A stretch of 64,000 nt of DNA from Lobosporangium transversale (GCF_002105155.1 NW_019028983.1:584001-648000), one strand, 5' to 3'. Shown: positions 31,601 through 41,659, numbered from the stretch's first letter. Notes: generated from the sequence alone by a model not told the origin. Program-made: numbers and translations.

Positions 31601-32678
31601 TGACGTTTGTACCCGCTTTGTATTACTTGATGCACTACCTGATAAATCTGCTCTTACGGTTGCTACGGCGCTGTTTAAGCGATTTACAGACATCGGTTTT
31701 CCTCGGATCATTCAGTCCGATAACGGCAAAGAGTTTGTCAATGAGCTACTACGCATCATTACCTCGCGAATGTTTATTGATCACAGACTAATTACTCCTT
31801 ACCATCCCCGAGGCAATGGTGTAGCTGAAAATCATGTTAAAACTGCATGCCAAATGATTAGAAAACAAATAAGACACGACAACAAACAATGGGATAATCA
31901 TGTTCCGTTTGTCCAACTAAATGCTAATACTCGTATAGTCAGCCTCCACAACTCCTCTCCTTTCTCTCTATTTTTTGCGCGCAAAGCCAATGGCTTCAGC
32001 AACTATACTGATGAAGATGGGAAACCTATGAGTCAAGAAGAGTTACTTGAAAGGCTCAAATACATGACAGAAATAGTCTTCCCTGCAATTCGACGCAAGT
32101 CTAAACGAACTCAGCAGAAAATGATAGAGCGATTTAATGCTACGGTACTTTTGAATGAGTTCCCTGACGGAGCTAAAGTCATGACTCTCGATCCAATCCG
32201 TGGTAATAAACTTACCCCACGTTATGAAGGACCCTACACTGTTGTGAACAAGAGTTCTCATGGTTCCTACATACTCAAGGATGGCACAGGTGCAATTCTG
32301 GCCAGACATTATGCTCCATCTCAATTGAAACTCGTACTTGATGACTTTGAAGACACGGACACATATGAAGTGGAAACTATAATTGATCATCGGCAAAATG
32401 CCTCGTCCCCTCATGAGTATGAATACCTCGTCAAATGGAAAAATTATCCACATGATCTCAATACATGGGAACCTGAAGAACACTTCATTGAACGACAATG
32501 TATAACTGAATATTGGGCCAATCATCACGCCTCTAAGATTGTTAATGCTAGCTCCAAACGACCTCATAATTCCCTATCAGAACCTGTTGACTCGGTGCAG
32601 AATGTGTCGCCAACGTCTGATGACCATACATCTGTCAGAAAAACCTCTCGACCTAAACGTCGACGCATGCGTCGTTAG
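28566..32678 (+). CDS. chromovirus polyprotein: gag zinc knuckles, protease, RT, RNase H, integrase, chromodomain
   Basis: One uninterrupted frame of 1,370 codons; the true start is unclear because gag is truncated. Zinc knuckles come first (ending CAKCNARGHLASEC), then the aspartic protease EALVDTGASVTCI (~29425-29463). RT follows with FTTIDLSQAYHRM and FIDDIVIFS (~30394-30420). RNase H shows ATDASDVGIGAVL and TDHRALM. The integrase has an HHCC-type zinc region (HAMGHIGTNAM ... CQSCQR), the DDE core (IDIAGPF, SDNGKEF, GNGVAENHVK) and a GPY/F-like RYEGPYTVV. The chromodomain (YEVETIIDHRQN ... YLVKWKNYP ... NTWEPEEHF) closes it, defining a chromovirus. All catalytic motifs read as intact, so the enzymes may work, but gag would have to come from elsewhere. 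Confidence 0.93.
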   Translation: MLPPLLKQEPVLAFKSISEFTKILGSLTGPHIPQEVITDNNPAPHRRDTGPMRRARASEERFNPKGKAYNEEAKSKPLYDCQQCGKNSSHNTDGHKQCAKCNARGHLASECTRNHNRSGKNRPKSNYNMSLHKQTVLNNTLSNSTVNTQVSTSPPQVLDDLNEAHSIEKNKKEISLHPKNLLNLSFYAQTYQNPSLTKPPLMIFGTQPRISMELINPTILSWHDQCVTATLESEFIHSPSHIRVSSLSSSNVIPNDDVHILAKLHLNQERADKRIIVFVNFEGEKYEALVDTGASVTCIRKDIILKHNKEISPVAGVITLADESLTIPRIGVVENIELAYGSRIVSATLEVINRSYPFIIGMDLFYQLGFGLSGCHNPGQDAIQLPEPEEDKRPSLIPGSIPEEEHTKTFIIEKKVFMKKISRPLVDNARIPKQSSCPVPEMKVFLPIPEGTVLYRRSRPFAEKQMSILNEAIEKWLIDDVITLAPVGNVHNNTLTLTAKKDQNGNKTLWRVCLDPRPLNKHLPDDNYPLPLINDIIIRLAGHAIFTTIDLSQAYHRMPINEADQPLTAFMHQGKQYMFKKAPFGLKPLSSLFQRGMSRILGDLPFVYNFIDDIVIFSKNREEHAEHVRTVIIRLNDAKLIINSGKCNFYSTQISLLGFIIGLHGKSVDPSKFANIDDWEPPTTAKQIQSYLGTFNFFREYIPLISEVAAPLDALRCRTDTFTLNEDQLQSFNALKSLLTHAPVLSFPNFNHPFYVATDASDVGIGAVLYQLPRGINHPKDINYISFMARSLHQSERKYSATKKELLAIVFALNKFHYYLWGRHFDLYTDHRALMFIHSQPDMNAMMTNWQDVILRYSFTVHYRPGVLNVLPDALSRLFPARMTLRQQALDVHNEPMLAYIHAIQDSDNPRNIVPEEKRRDVMYRAHAMGHIGTNAMVKSIHSDGKTWPHLAKDCTDFIKRCQSCQRMNIAKKGYHPLKAIHAQLPGEHVAIDIAGPFTTSEKNNSYLLIIVDVCTRFVLLDALPDKSALTVATALFKRFTDIGFPRIIQSDNGKEFVNELLRIITSRMFIDHRLITPYHPRGNGVAENHVKTACQMIRKQIRHDNKQWDNHVPFVQLNANTRIVSLHNSSPFSLFFARKANGFSNYTDEDGKPMSQEELLERLKYMTEIVFPAIRRKSKRTQQKMIERFNATVLLNEFPDGAKVMTLDPIRGNKLTPRYEGPYTVVNKSSHGSYILKDGTGAILARHYAPSQLKLVLDDFEDTDTYEVETIIDHRQNASSPHEYEYLVKWKNYPHDLNTWEPEEHFIERQCITEYWANHHASKIVNASSKRPHNSLSEPVDSVQNVSPTSDDHTSVRKTSRPKRRRMRR

Positions 32679-32824
32679 ATATATCACGACCGCCTTATTT
32701 ATACCCACCTCAGTATCCATAACAGTAACAATCACAATAAGAGTAATAGCAATAACCATAAAAAAAATAAAAAAAAAAAAAAAAAAAAAATTTAACAATC
32801 ATACAAATCAACAATCGCAAAGCT
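32679..32824. other. spacer between convergent pol and antisense ORF 1
   Basis: It contains a short A-tract (about 32770-32790). On the minus strand an AATAAA overlaps the region just past the antisense ORF stop. Confidence 0.5.
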
Positions 32825-33316
32825 TTATTTCTTCTCTTTACGGTTGCTATTTCTACTTGAAGTAGGACGCAGATTGTATCTCCTTGACCGTCCTACTTGC
32901 TTCTGCAAATCCTCCACCTGCTTGGTCAGATTTGCAATTATCTCTCCTTGCTCACGCACCATCTTGTAAAGAGCTACGATGTCCAAGACCATCGTGTCTA
33001 CTTCCTCCAATACTTTACGGCGCTGATGATGCTGCGCACGTTCAGATTCTCCATCATCCTCCTCACCGCGCTTCCGCACACCAAGCGAAGTCCCTGTGGA
33101 TGACTCGGTCACAATAGACCCACCAATCTCTAGAGACGGCGAGCGATCACGATAACGAGGATCCCCTCTCTCTCTCCAAAGTGCATGACGGTCGGCTTGT
33201 CTGAAGGCAGGATCTCTATCATCGTGCTCAAAACTATTCTCCCCACTAGTGAAAGAAAAGTGAAGTTCAACAGGTGAACTTGAAGGTGAACTTTGAGGAA
33301 CATTCTTGGAAGACAT
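32825..33316 (-). CDS. antisense ORF 1 within the chromovirus, coiled-coil protein of unknown function
   Basis: 163 aa from the ATG at 33316, read opposite to pol. A Ser-rich start is followed by a charged middle (RKRGEEDDGESERAQHHQRR) and a predicted coiled coil, VLEEVDTMVLDIVALYKMV continuing through NLTKQVEDLQKQV, then a basic tail (SNRKEKK). On the coding strand an AATAAA lies just after the stop. It is not a mirror of pol. Length, domain-like organisation and the poly(A) signal argue for a real gene. The coiled coil suggests self-association or binding of another protein; no family was recognised. Confidence 0.55.
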   Translation of the reverse strand: MSSKNVPQSSPSSSPVELHFSFTSGENSFEHDDRDPAFRQADRHALWRERGDPRYRDRSPSLEIGGSIVTESSTGTSLGVRKRGEEDDGESERAQHHQRRKVLEEVDTMVLDIVALYKMVREQGEIIANLTKQVEDLQKQVGRSRRYNLRPTSSRNSNRKEKK

Positions 33317-33546
33317 TCTGAATATGTGTATAATGGAATTGTTCACAGGAATATGAGTGTCTTGAAGTTTAGCTGAAAGTGTGAGAATGGCGAAATGAAG
33401 AATGAAGGAATGAAAACGAAATGGCAATCAATTTATGCCCACAAGCATCCATTCACATCCTTTTTCTTCAATTGCCATTAGTCATTTCAAATGGCGTGAT
33501 GTTCAGAACAAATGAACCAATGAATGAATGAGATTTTGGCATGCAT

Positions 33547-33579
<33 letters not shown>

Positions 33580-33608
33580 AACAACAAATGTATTTTGAAA
33601 ACAACACT
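33317..33608. other. spacer with shared upstream motif and A-tract
   Basis: It holds the upstream region of antisense ORF 1, including GAATGAAGGAATGAAAA (about 33399-33415), which recurs upstream of antisense ORF 2 near 34380-34396. A 31-bp A-tract lies at about 33547-33577. Confidence 0.5.
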
Positions 33609-34295
33609 TTATTCTGCAACTGGTTTAAAGGTTCTACACACATCTAACAACAGTGCTGCTCTTTCTTGCAAAAGCTTGCTACGAGGCGACTCTACATCAA
33701 CTGACTCTAATTCAGTGAGAACCTTTCGGAGTTGTCGTTCTGACATCCCCAACGTTGACTCTTGACAACTGCTTGACGTTTCTGTCACAACTTCCGTCTC
33801 CGTTGCTACTGAAGTGACAGCAACCTGTGCATGTTGTGATGCCTTGGCTGACGCTTCTAACCGTTGCCAGTCCGCCTCCTTGACCAACATCAGGTTACGA
33901 CGTCTCAGTTGCTTGAACAACGATGGCTCATGTACCCAGAATACGTCAAAATTGTCACGGCTTATAGGTCTACTGTATAAGTCAAGTTTTTGTCCTCCCT
34001 CCAGGTAAAGATACTTGCGAGGTCGCACTTCATCCCCATCCTGATAGAGTGGACTCTCTGTCCGCGCCCTGAAATTGCAGTGTTCACTCTCCAAAAAGAG
34101 CTTCTTGATCCTGCGCCCATCCCTGGTAGGACGCTCCCATGGTACATAAGAAAACACTGGGTCAGCGGGTGGACCATCAGTAGAAGGTGAAGTCTGGCGA
34201 CTTGCGCTCTTATCACTTTCCAATTCCTCACGAGCGCGTTTTTTGCCAGCAACTTTGCTGGTGGAAGAAGAAGCAGTGTTGTTGGAGAAAGACAT
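33609..34295 (-). CDS. antisense ORF 2 within the chromovirus, unknown function
   Basis: 228 aa from the ATG at 34295, opposite to pol. The start is Ser/Thr-rich with a basic patch (GKKRAREELESDK), then a compact region with aromatic landmarks: VFSYVPWERPTRDGRRIKKL, FRARTESPLYQDGDE, YLYLEGGQKLDLYSR and VFWVHEPSLFKQLRRR. The C-terminal third is helical and leucine-rich (ERQLRKVLTELESVDVE). AATAAA overlaps the end of the ORF on the coding strand. No family was recognised. It lies in tandem with antisense ORF 1 between pol and the 3' LTR. Confidence 0.55.
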   Translation of the reverse strand: MSFSNNTASSSTSKVAGKKRAREELESDKSASRQTSPSTDGPPADPVFSYVPWERPTRDGRRIKKLFLESEHCNFRARTESPLYQDGDEVRPRKYLYLEGGQKLDLYSRPISRDNFDVFWVHEPSLFKQLRRRNLMLVKEADWQRLEASAKASQHAQVAVTSVATETEVVTETSSSCQESTLGMSERQLRKVLTELESVDVESPRSKLLQERAALLLDVCRTFKPVAE

Positions 34296-34815
34296 AATTC
34301 AAGCAATGCAAAGAATGATAAAATGAGATTTGAAAGCCTGCTTTGTGTTGAGAAGAGTTTGAGTGACAACAATGTTTTAGGAATGAAGGAATGAAAAGCA
34401 CAATGACCCCCAGTTGATTCTCCTCATTGCTTTTCTCATTACAACTCTCCTTCATCCTGATTCGTTCCTGACATTACAAATCTTTTTCTCCACATGATCT
34501 GATCCTGGCTGATCTTTCAAACCAATCATCATTGTGAGTTATAATCGTGTCCTATAAGTGTCACTGATTTGAACCAATCTTTGAACCTGATTCATGCATG
34601 TGTAAGAATCTAAAAAAAAAAAAAAAAAAAAAAAGAAGAGAGAGAAACATGATGCTCGGATATTTGAGCAAATTATTTTGTTCCTGAAAAAAAAAAAAAA
34701 AAAAAAAAAAAATTTTTTTATGCGCTTACATAAAATAAAGAACTAAGCAATCGCGATCATCCTTCGCGTCCGTTCTCAACCCGCTTGGTGCCTGGAATGT
34801 TATGCTTTATTCCTC
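34296..34815. other. upstream region of antisense ORF 2
   Basis: It contains the GAATGAAGGAATGAAAA motif shared with the ORF 1 upstream region, and two A-tracts (about 34613-34634 and 34687-34711). No gene recognised. Confidence 0.5.
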
Positions 34816-34830
34816 AATAAAAGAGAAAGT
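34816..34830 (+). promoter_or_regulatory. polypurine tract of the chromovirus
   Basis: AATAAAAGAGAAAG, followed by one T, lies directly before the 3' LTR (34831). This is the expected place for the plus-strand primer. Confidence 0.7.
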
Positions 34831-35154
34831 TGTTGTATATTTCAATATACAAGATAATAACGGCCCAGCTATAAGATTAAGAAAAATACTAAAAACACAC
34901 TAGGAACATACTAGGGGAATTCCCAAAATTAATACGCTAAGAAAAATATAATAATAATAACGCGTCACTAAAGACGCGACAAAACACGACATGGTTCCTG
35001 AATAATCCCATGTCGCTTCTAGATAGATATGTAGTTACTTGGTACGAGTCTCTCTACCAGAAAATGAATAAATACCCCATGGATGTGGTGTGTGGACCCA
35101 CATCTTATTCTCACTTATCTTAGCTTCTGATAACTACTGTCTAAATATTTTTCA
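34831..35154 (+). repeat. 3' LTR of chromovirus
   Basis: 324 bp, same length as the 5' LTR, two substitutions. Confidence 0.95.
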
Positions 35155-35249
35155 GCTATGATGTCAGTGCAGCTACTTGGGAGCCATGCAGCAGCTTTAA
35201 CCAGGCCCACACCATTGACGACTACTGGAACTCAAAACGCACCTTCTAA

Positions 35250-36380
35250 AAAATGAATTATATATCTCCATCAAGGCGGTTGTCCGAATCCTGTATGGAT
35301 TTAAGTGCCTAAGTATATTTTATATCTATCAATCATTCTTTTTAAAAACAAATAGAGTTTCGATAAAGCATGCTGCGGCAATCATAGATATCTAAAATAA
35401 GAGATCCTGAATCATACTTATGGCAATTGAACTTTAGTATCTTGGCTTGGATGTGGAAGTGGAGTGAGCCATGTACCGCTATTCGCGAGCTACCTGTCCA
35501 ACTATATTGGATCAACGTGTTTAAAACTACAAGATCAACCCCCTCACTACCTCAAACTGCATACTTTTTTAAATATATTTCAAAGATGTTTCCATCGATA
35601 TCAATGCGCCTTTCGCCAACTTCTGGATATTGCTCAATTCTTTGGATCTTGGGTGACTACTTGGATTCGGATGACCGCCTAAGTGGAAGACACTGTACTC
35701 AAAAGAAGCTGTAAGGGCTAAACTATTAATATCACTATTACCATCATTATTATTATACATAGACAGCGCCTGGCTGCTACTGTCTTTTGTGCCTCAGCAT
35801 ACGCGTTGATATTTCCGATACCTTTTTCTTCACTATTCATACAGTTCAAGTCGACACCTGCGGGGACGCTCTCCCAATTTATCAGCTTGGCGGTCAGTAG
35901 TGCCTCCCAGCTTTAACCTCTTGAGTCTTGTGCAGTTGAGAGCTATTGCAGGAGTATCCTCGGACTGATCTATGTTTGTATCTCTGATAATTACCCATGG
36001 ATAGCATCTGTGAATAATCGTCTGTTATGTTTTTTTTTTTTTTTTTTTTTTTAAAAAAAAAAGGTACTCGACCTCTTCCAACCTCTCCACCATTGTCACT
36101 CACGCGCTAGCGCCCTCAGGCGATTAATAACGTTTCCAGCTGCACCAGATCCTGCACCACACTCTTTTTTGAAGTCCAGAACGCGATAAATAAGAATAAA
36201 GCTTCACGTGATAATATTTTTTGCATATGCCAAAGTAATGGAAGAATATAGGATCGTATGTGATACAAAAAGTTGTATAAGCCTCCTTCTCCTCCGGAGG
36301 GTCAGAATTCAAGAGGAGGGTTCGGATCTTTTTGTTGCAAAACATCAAATACATCAAAAAAAAAAATAATTAATTTCATC
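35250..36380. other. intergenic after the transposon nest
   Basis: No gene was recognised. A 95-codon plus-strand frame at 35427-35714 has no domain features. A T-tract followed by a short A-run lies at about 36030-36063. A short hairpin-like CTCCTCCGGAGG occurs near 36288-36301. Confidence 0.5.
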
Positions 36381-36740
36381 ATGGCTGGATTCCATCCTCA
36401 TATGCCCGCTACGCGTTACTCGGTCGTTGGAAAAGCTTTTGGCGCCGCCATGTGGTTCTGGGTCATGTATAAGGCCAAGGAGGAAGGCCCAGCTGTTCTT
36501 GTATGTTTTTTTTTTTTTTTTTTTTTCTCATCCTGTTTGATATGGATAACACAAAGCACGCAATCAACTTGTCTCCCCTTTAGCCCATTGGAACAGAACA
36601 ATGGATTATAGATAGCGAATATCGATATAACAAATAACGAGGACAAAAAAAAAAAAAAAAAAAAAAAACAGACAAATCACTGGAAGCAATTTACAAGGGT
36701 TAGCATAGTCGGATAGCTCGGAAAGCAACATCTTGAGGGG

Positions 36741-36775
<35 letters not shown>

Positions 36776-37156
36776 AAACCGAGCACCATATGTTTTAATA
36801 AGGAATTGGGAATTGGAAAGAAACAAGTTACAGGAAATATTTGTGGATCAAAAGAAGAATACAACATCACTTTAAAAAAAAAAAAAAAAAAAAAAAAAGT
36901 ATTCGGCCAAACTTCGCCTATACCTCATACTTTATTATCAACATCCTTTCTTCCCTATCCCTTTAATATTAGTCCCCTTCTCTATAATATGTCCTAATAA
37001 TTCTATTATAAGCAACTAACTAAATCTTTTATTTTATTTTCTGGGGGGCCATCATCAACCTTACTTTCTGGATTTTTATAGGGACTCCGTCATCCTTGGG
37101 ATGGTCACGGTCACGGACATGGGCATGGACACAGTGCTGAAGGCGAACATCACTAA
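36381..37156 (+). CDS. NDUFB2: NADH dehydrogenase (complex I) beta subcomplex subunit 2
   Basis: Exons are 36381..36500 and 37082..37156, phase 0; 64 aa. Complex I accessory subunit in the mitochondrial inner membrane. The single hydrophobic segment MWFWVMYKAKEEGPAVL, followed by GLRHPWDGHGHGHGH and ending EHH, matches the short fungal and plant NDUFB2 pattern (transmembrane helix, then W-D-H and a His-rich tail). The 581-bp intron is long for this window and carries three A/T-tracts. The ATG at 36381 follows an A-rich leader. Confidence 0.8.
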
Positions 37157-37336
37157 AAGAAAAAAGAAAAAGAAAAAAAACGTTGCCAAAAGTTACCAGA
37201 TTGAGGGTCTGAAGAAGGAATCCATTTCCTTTCTTTATCTCTCTCTCTCTCCTCACATTCCCCTCTCTCCTCACTCTCCGAAACCTTTGTCCCTATAAAC
37301 GAGATGGAATTATAGATAGCAATAGAGGAGTATTTT

Positions 37337-37369
<33 letters not shown>

Positions 37370-37388
37370 CAAGAACATCTTCAGTAGC

Positions 37389-37422
<34 letters not shown>

Positions 37423-37638
37423 AAGCTCTCCATGTCTTTTGCCTCTTATTTCTCCTCTAAAAAAAAAAAGTTTAAGACAAGTACCAAAAAAAACAATGCA
37501 TGGAGTTCCTTTATTATTACTATCGTAAATGAAAATAAAAAAAGTCAGCCAAAAACAAAAAAAAAGAGAGAGAGATAGAGGCCATTATGATAATGATTAT
37601 TAGTTTATATGCATGTAGTATATAGTGTATAAAAGAAA
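37157..37638. other. intergenic with long A/T tracts
   Basis: This is the 3'-end region between the convergent NDUFB2 and HSF genes. It holds a T-tract (about 37340-37366) and an A-tract (about 37390-37420). Confidence 0.6.
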
Positions 37639-38196
37639 TTATAAATAGAGTTTTCCTGGAGGAGGAGGTGGTGGTGGACGATAATGTCGGTGATGTGGGC
37701 CCTGAGGATGTGGCTGTTGCGGCAGATGTTGATGTCTAGGATGAGGCGATTGTTGAGGATGTGGATGGTGCTGATGGTGTTGAGGATGATGATGTGATTG
37801 TGGAGGAGGTGGTGGATATTCATGATAGGAGGGATGTTGCGGAGGGGGCGGTATTGCAGGGTCATGATAACTAGGGCCTTCGGGTCCTGGTCCTCCACGA
37901 CTAAAGGTTGGACTATGACCGTGACCATGACTATGACCGTGACCATGACTATGGCTGTGACCATGACCATGGCCACCGTGGCTGTCAGATCCTTCGTTCC
38001 CATATGGCATGCCAGGTTCTTGTCTTGGTGTCATACTCGGATCATAACGAACGCGACTTCGTGCATCCTCTGGAATTGACTCTGCTTTCCTTTTCGTAGA
38101 TAGGATCACACCCGATTGAGGAGTCAACGGCGAGGTTACAGAATCTATATAAGAAAATACATATATCAATTACCATGACAAATCGATGAAATGAAA

Positions 38197-38229
<33 letters not shown>

Positions 38230-41200
38230 CTTTTTTTACCTCGCCGCGTTAGAGCAGTTTCTGTGAGGTGATCAATCCGCTCACGCATCCATTGGATAGT
38301 CCGATCATGAGATGCCTGCATCTGTTGTAATTTCTGCGTATATTGTCGAAGAGACATGTACGCGTTTTCAACAAAATGAAGTCGACTCTCAAGGTCCTTC
38401 ACATTGTTCGATTGACGATCGTTCAATGGCTGAGGGTTTGGTCCTGGAGAGCTTGGCGGCCGTGACTGTTGTTGCTGATGATGGGCAGACGCAGTAGGAG
38501 ATGGGAGTGCAGGTGATGGCATCGCTTGAAAAGAGGGACCAGGAGTAACTGGGTTAGCAGGATGAAGGGGATGCGGGGCATTAACCTTGTTATTAGGGGG
38601 TAATGAGGGTGTTGGATGGGGAGAGTCCTTGTGATGAACAATAGGGCCGCCTCCCATGGAGGATAGTCGATCATGTCGATGATGTGGGTCATGATATCCA
38701 GGATGAGATGCGTGGTGAGGTTGAGGAGATTCATATGAGGCATGAGCACTCACAGGAGCACTCACAGGAGCACCTGTCGAGTTTCGTTTTGAGGCCACAT
38801 GGCGATCTTCTCCATCAATAGGGGTGATCTCGCTTGGGTTTCCAAAAGGCGGATTCGCCACCGCATCTCTAGGAGATTCTAGATGCGGATTTTGCCCTCT
38901 GGGCGAGTGGCCCGGAGCAACTGGTCCCTCCCCAATAGACCCACGCGGCCTCTGGAGTGGACGCGGCGACATTGGCTGCTGTTGATGTTGATTGTAAGCA
39001 CCCGCATTGTCAGCAGGTCGGGGTGACCGAGGAGAAGCCTCTTGGTGAGGTCCACTGAGAGGGCTACTACTATGATCGGATGCCCGGCTTTGTAGACTCG
39101 CCTTCCGATGGTCAATGATTGATATGCTTTGGTTGCGAGGATATCCTCCCGGTGCTCCACTAGAACGAGGCGATGTCGGCTGAGGTAGTGGTCGTGAAGG
39201 GTGTGAATTGTGACCATAGCTGTAAGGACCATCGGACGAGTGGATGCTTGGATATGTATGTGATCGTTGATGAATGTCAGGTCTGTGTGCATCATGTGGT
39301 TGATGAGGATAAGGATAGGGTGGGGGTCGATAATCGGATAAGCTTCGAGGCTAAAATTATATTTTGATTTCAAGATGAGAGTCGTGTTATTTATCCACGT
39401 ATGTCAAGGACATAAAAAAATAAAAATAAAAAAACGTAGTCAAGCAAAACAGTTGAATTGCACTTGTTCTTACCATGTCATCCCGATGCTGTTGTTCTCT
39501 AGGATTATGCGTATGGGGAGGATGGCGACTCATATTATGGTGTTGTTGCCCTGGATTGGGTTTGCTTTCAGGACCTCGAGGATGAGTGGGGTTTCCTGGA
39601 GGCGGTATTTGGCTACCTTCGCCGCTGTTTGACCTCGACCTATCGTTTCTCTGAAGGAAGTAGCCCTTTCCATGCTCAAACACAACTCGAGATGTTGCTG
39701 GGGCAGTGTTCAGCGACCTTGCAGATTTGCGCTTGATATTTTTCCGTAATTGTGGGAAATCGCGCTGGAAGTGAGGATGGTAGAATTGCCACCGCTGTGT
39801 TTCGGGGTTCTTACGATTCATATTGGACTCCTCTATTAAACAAAGTAGTAAAGATATAAAAGAATTAGGACCAGACGGATGTAGGGTTTTACCAAGCACA
39901 ATAATATATGGATATCATGCATCGCTCAGTTTGATGAAAAGCGTTACCTCTATCATATCGGTAAACTATCAGAGTGAAGCATAGAAGAAGCATAAAAAGA
40001 TGTAGGCAGGAACAACAAAGGCCACAAATAAGGAAAGAAAAAAGTTAGTTTGGAATAAGACGTTTGTGCTAATAGCTAGATAATGATCCAATCATCAACC
40101 AATCATTGAGACGACACTTACTCTTATGAAACCCGTACACTAATAGAAATGTATGCGCCGAAGAGAAAAAAAAAAAAAAAAAAAAAAAAAAAACTAGTGT
40201 TAGTTTGTTTTTGGAGGGTGGGAGGGACATTGAAAAGGCAATAGCGGATTTTTTTTCCTTCTATATCGCCTCTAATGAGTATTTTCACGCACTATTCAAC
40301 TGTCGGACAAAACTTTGCCAGTTATTATGCTTGAAAAACTTTGGAAGAACAGTATCAGAGAGCTTGATACAGTTGTAGACATAAAACATATCTCCTTCCT
40401 TGGCCCAAGAAATAAGGTGTTGGATAGATTGATCCTCCACCATTCTGTTTAGTTTTAGTAAAGCAAAGAAGAAGAGATGAGAGAGGAAGAAAAAGGAAGT
40501 ATAATAAATAAACAGGGTTGGTCATTATTTCAAATCTTCCTCCTTCCAACAGGAAACGACCATGTAGGGAAAATAATAATAAAAAGAAATACAAGCAAGT
40601 TGTGTTTTACCTAAACAGCTTATCGACAAACATGCTGCGGACTTTGACAGGTTTGCGCGGATCACTAGCGGACAACCCTTGCGAGTCTGAGCCCTCCTCG
40701 TTTTTGGCAGAAGAAGAACCATCGTCAGCGTCCCTAGAGCCTGACCCGTCTTCATTCTCTTCGGACTCGTCATCCTCAAGGTTGTCATCATCCGACATGA
40801 TCTCGTCACGCATATCGTTATCATCCTCTCCTGTGGGACTATCATTCATTGATGGGCTGGTCTTTTCATTACCATTGTTTTCCTCATCGCCTTGTCCGCT
40901 TTGTTGGTCTGATCTGCGATAAAGACTTTGTCTTTCATGTGTATGCTCTCCATTCCAAGGATGGCTGTTGTTGTAACCTGATTGATGACGGCGACGGTCA
41001 TCATCTAAACTACTACTGCTTCGGTTCTGTTGTTGAGACTGATGCTGGCTCTCATTAACGCTACTGTCGTTGTTATGGCTGTATTCGTACAAATTACCCG
41101 AGGACTCTTGACGATGATGCTGAGAATGCTGAGGATGCTGGTATTGATGATGCTGTTGTTGATGGTTATCATAGGTGGGGGATATTGATTGGCGACCAAG

Positions 41201-41659
41201 TTTTGACAAGTCCCTTCTGGACAAGGGATTGTTTTCTGCAGTGTTATTTTCATCCAAGGACGCAGAGAAGGGACGATCATGTGGATCTGATAGCGTGCGA
41301 TCGTTATCGTAATCTTGATTGCGACGAAGATGGCGTTTAACATTGTCAGATGCAGCATTGTCGCTTTGTGAAACAGTTGAGACGGTCATGGTGGTGAGGG
41401 GTGGCGTTGGTATCGATGAAATCGTAGAGTCAGGTGTGGCGATAACGCACGTCGGTGACGCGGTGGCGACGGCCGCGAGTGTAGCAAGGTTTAGAGAAAA
41501 GGTTCGCGTGTCGCTTGCAACGGGGGTGGAAGTGGACGAGGGTAAGGAGACCTCAGGTGGCTCGTCAGACTGTGGCTGGGGCCAGGACGTTGGCGAAGAG
41601 ACTGAAGGCGATGGGAGTGGGGGAAAAGACGAAGGATTACTATCGAGCGCGTGATCCAT
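37639..41659 (-). CDS. HSF-type transcription factor, 1,070 aa
   Basis: Seven exons (minus): 40611..41659, 40293..40444, 40122..40139, 39948..39965, 39474..39832, 38240..39350 and 37639..38144; every phase closes. A ~340-residue Ser/Asn/Gln-rich N-terminus ends in an acidic stretch. The HSF DNA-binding domain follows: FVDKLFRMVED, ISWAKEGDMFYVYN, LPKFFKHNNWQSFVRQLN, MYGFHK and RWQFYHPHFQRDFPQLRKNI. Exons 3 and 4 are 18 nt each and encode the MYGFHK turn and the wing. A coiled coil (FVENAYMSLRQYTQKLQQM) comes later, typical of HSF oligomerisation. The tail is Pro/His-rich, with an alternating His-Gly/Ser block. The DNA-binding domain far from the N-terminus fits fungal Hsf1/Sfl1/Mga1-like factors; which one is not decided. 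Confidence 0.9.

Larger units (their letters stand above)
28117..35154 (+). mobile_element. Ty3/gypsy chromovirus LTR retrotransposon, 7,038 bp
   Basis: Two 324-bp LTRs (28117..28440 and 34831..35154) begin TG and end CA, and differ at two sites, both C-to-T. The element is flanked by a 5-bp duplication GCTAT (28112..28116 and 35155..35159), as expected for Ty3-type integrases. Inside are a truncated gag start, an intact zinc-knuckle-protease-RT-RNaseH-integrase-chromodomain frame, two antisense ORFs and a purine tract (AAAAGAGAAAG) before the 3' LTR. Low LTR divergence means recent insertion. It interrupts the chromodomain of the DDE transposase gene. Confidence 0.95.
26804..35249 (+). pseudogene. 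DDE_Tnp_4-type transposase with C-terminal chromodomain, split by a retrotransposon
   Basis: The 5' part is 26804..28116 and the 3' part 35160..35249; they become continuous once the 28117..35154 insertion and one copy of its 5-bp duplication are removed. The DDE core shows Asp in MSLDGHDSRV, Asp in IALDGGYTQ and Glu in RIESYFGEMQ. A 12-bp unit repeated three times gives SEKSSEKSSEKS. The C-terminus is a chromodomain: YEIDRIMGHRGDGETLEYHV, then WKGY at the insertion point, and TWEP after it. A +1 break occurs in a T8 run near 27137-27144; one base more would join the halves (DFF to GREAHVLEGK). The gene is therefore disabled twice, unless the T8 shift is an assembly error. Domain order matches chromodomain-bearing DNA transposases. 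Confidence 0.82.

Noticed and set aside
32759..33577. A-tracts beside the antisense ORFs as poly(A) tails of captured cDNAs
   Set aside because: On the coding (minus) strand these tracts are T-runs, the wrong polarity for retro-copied tails.
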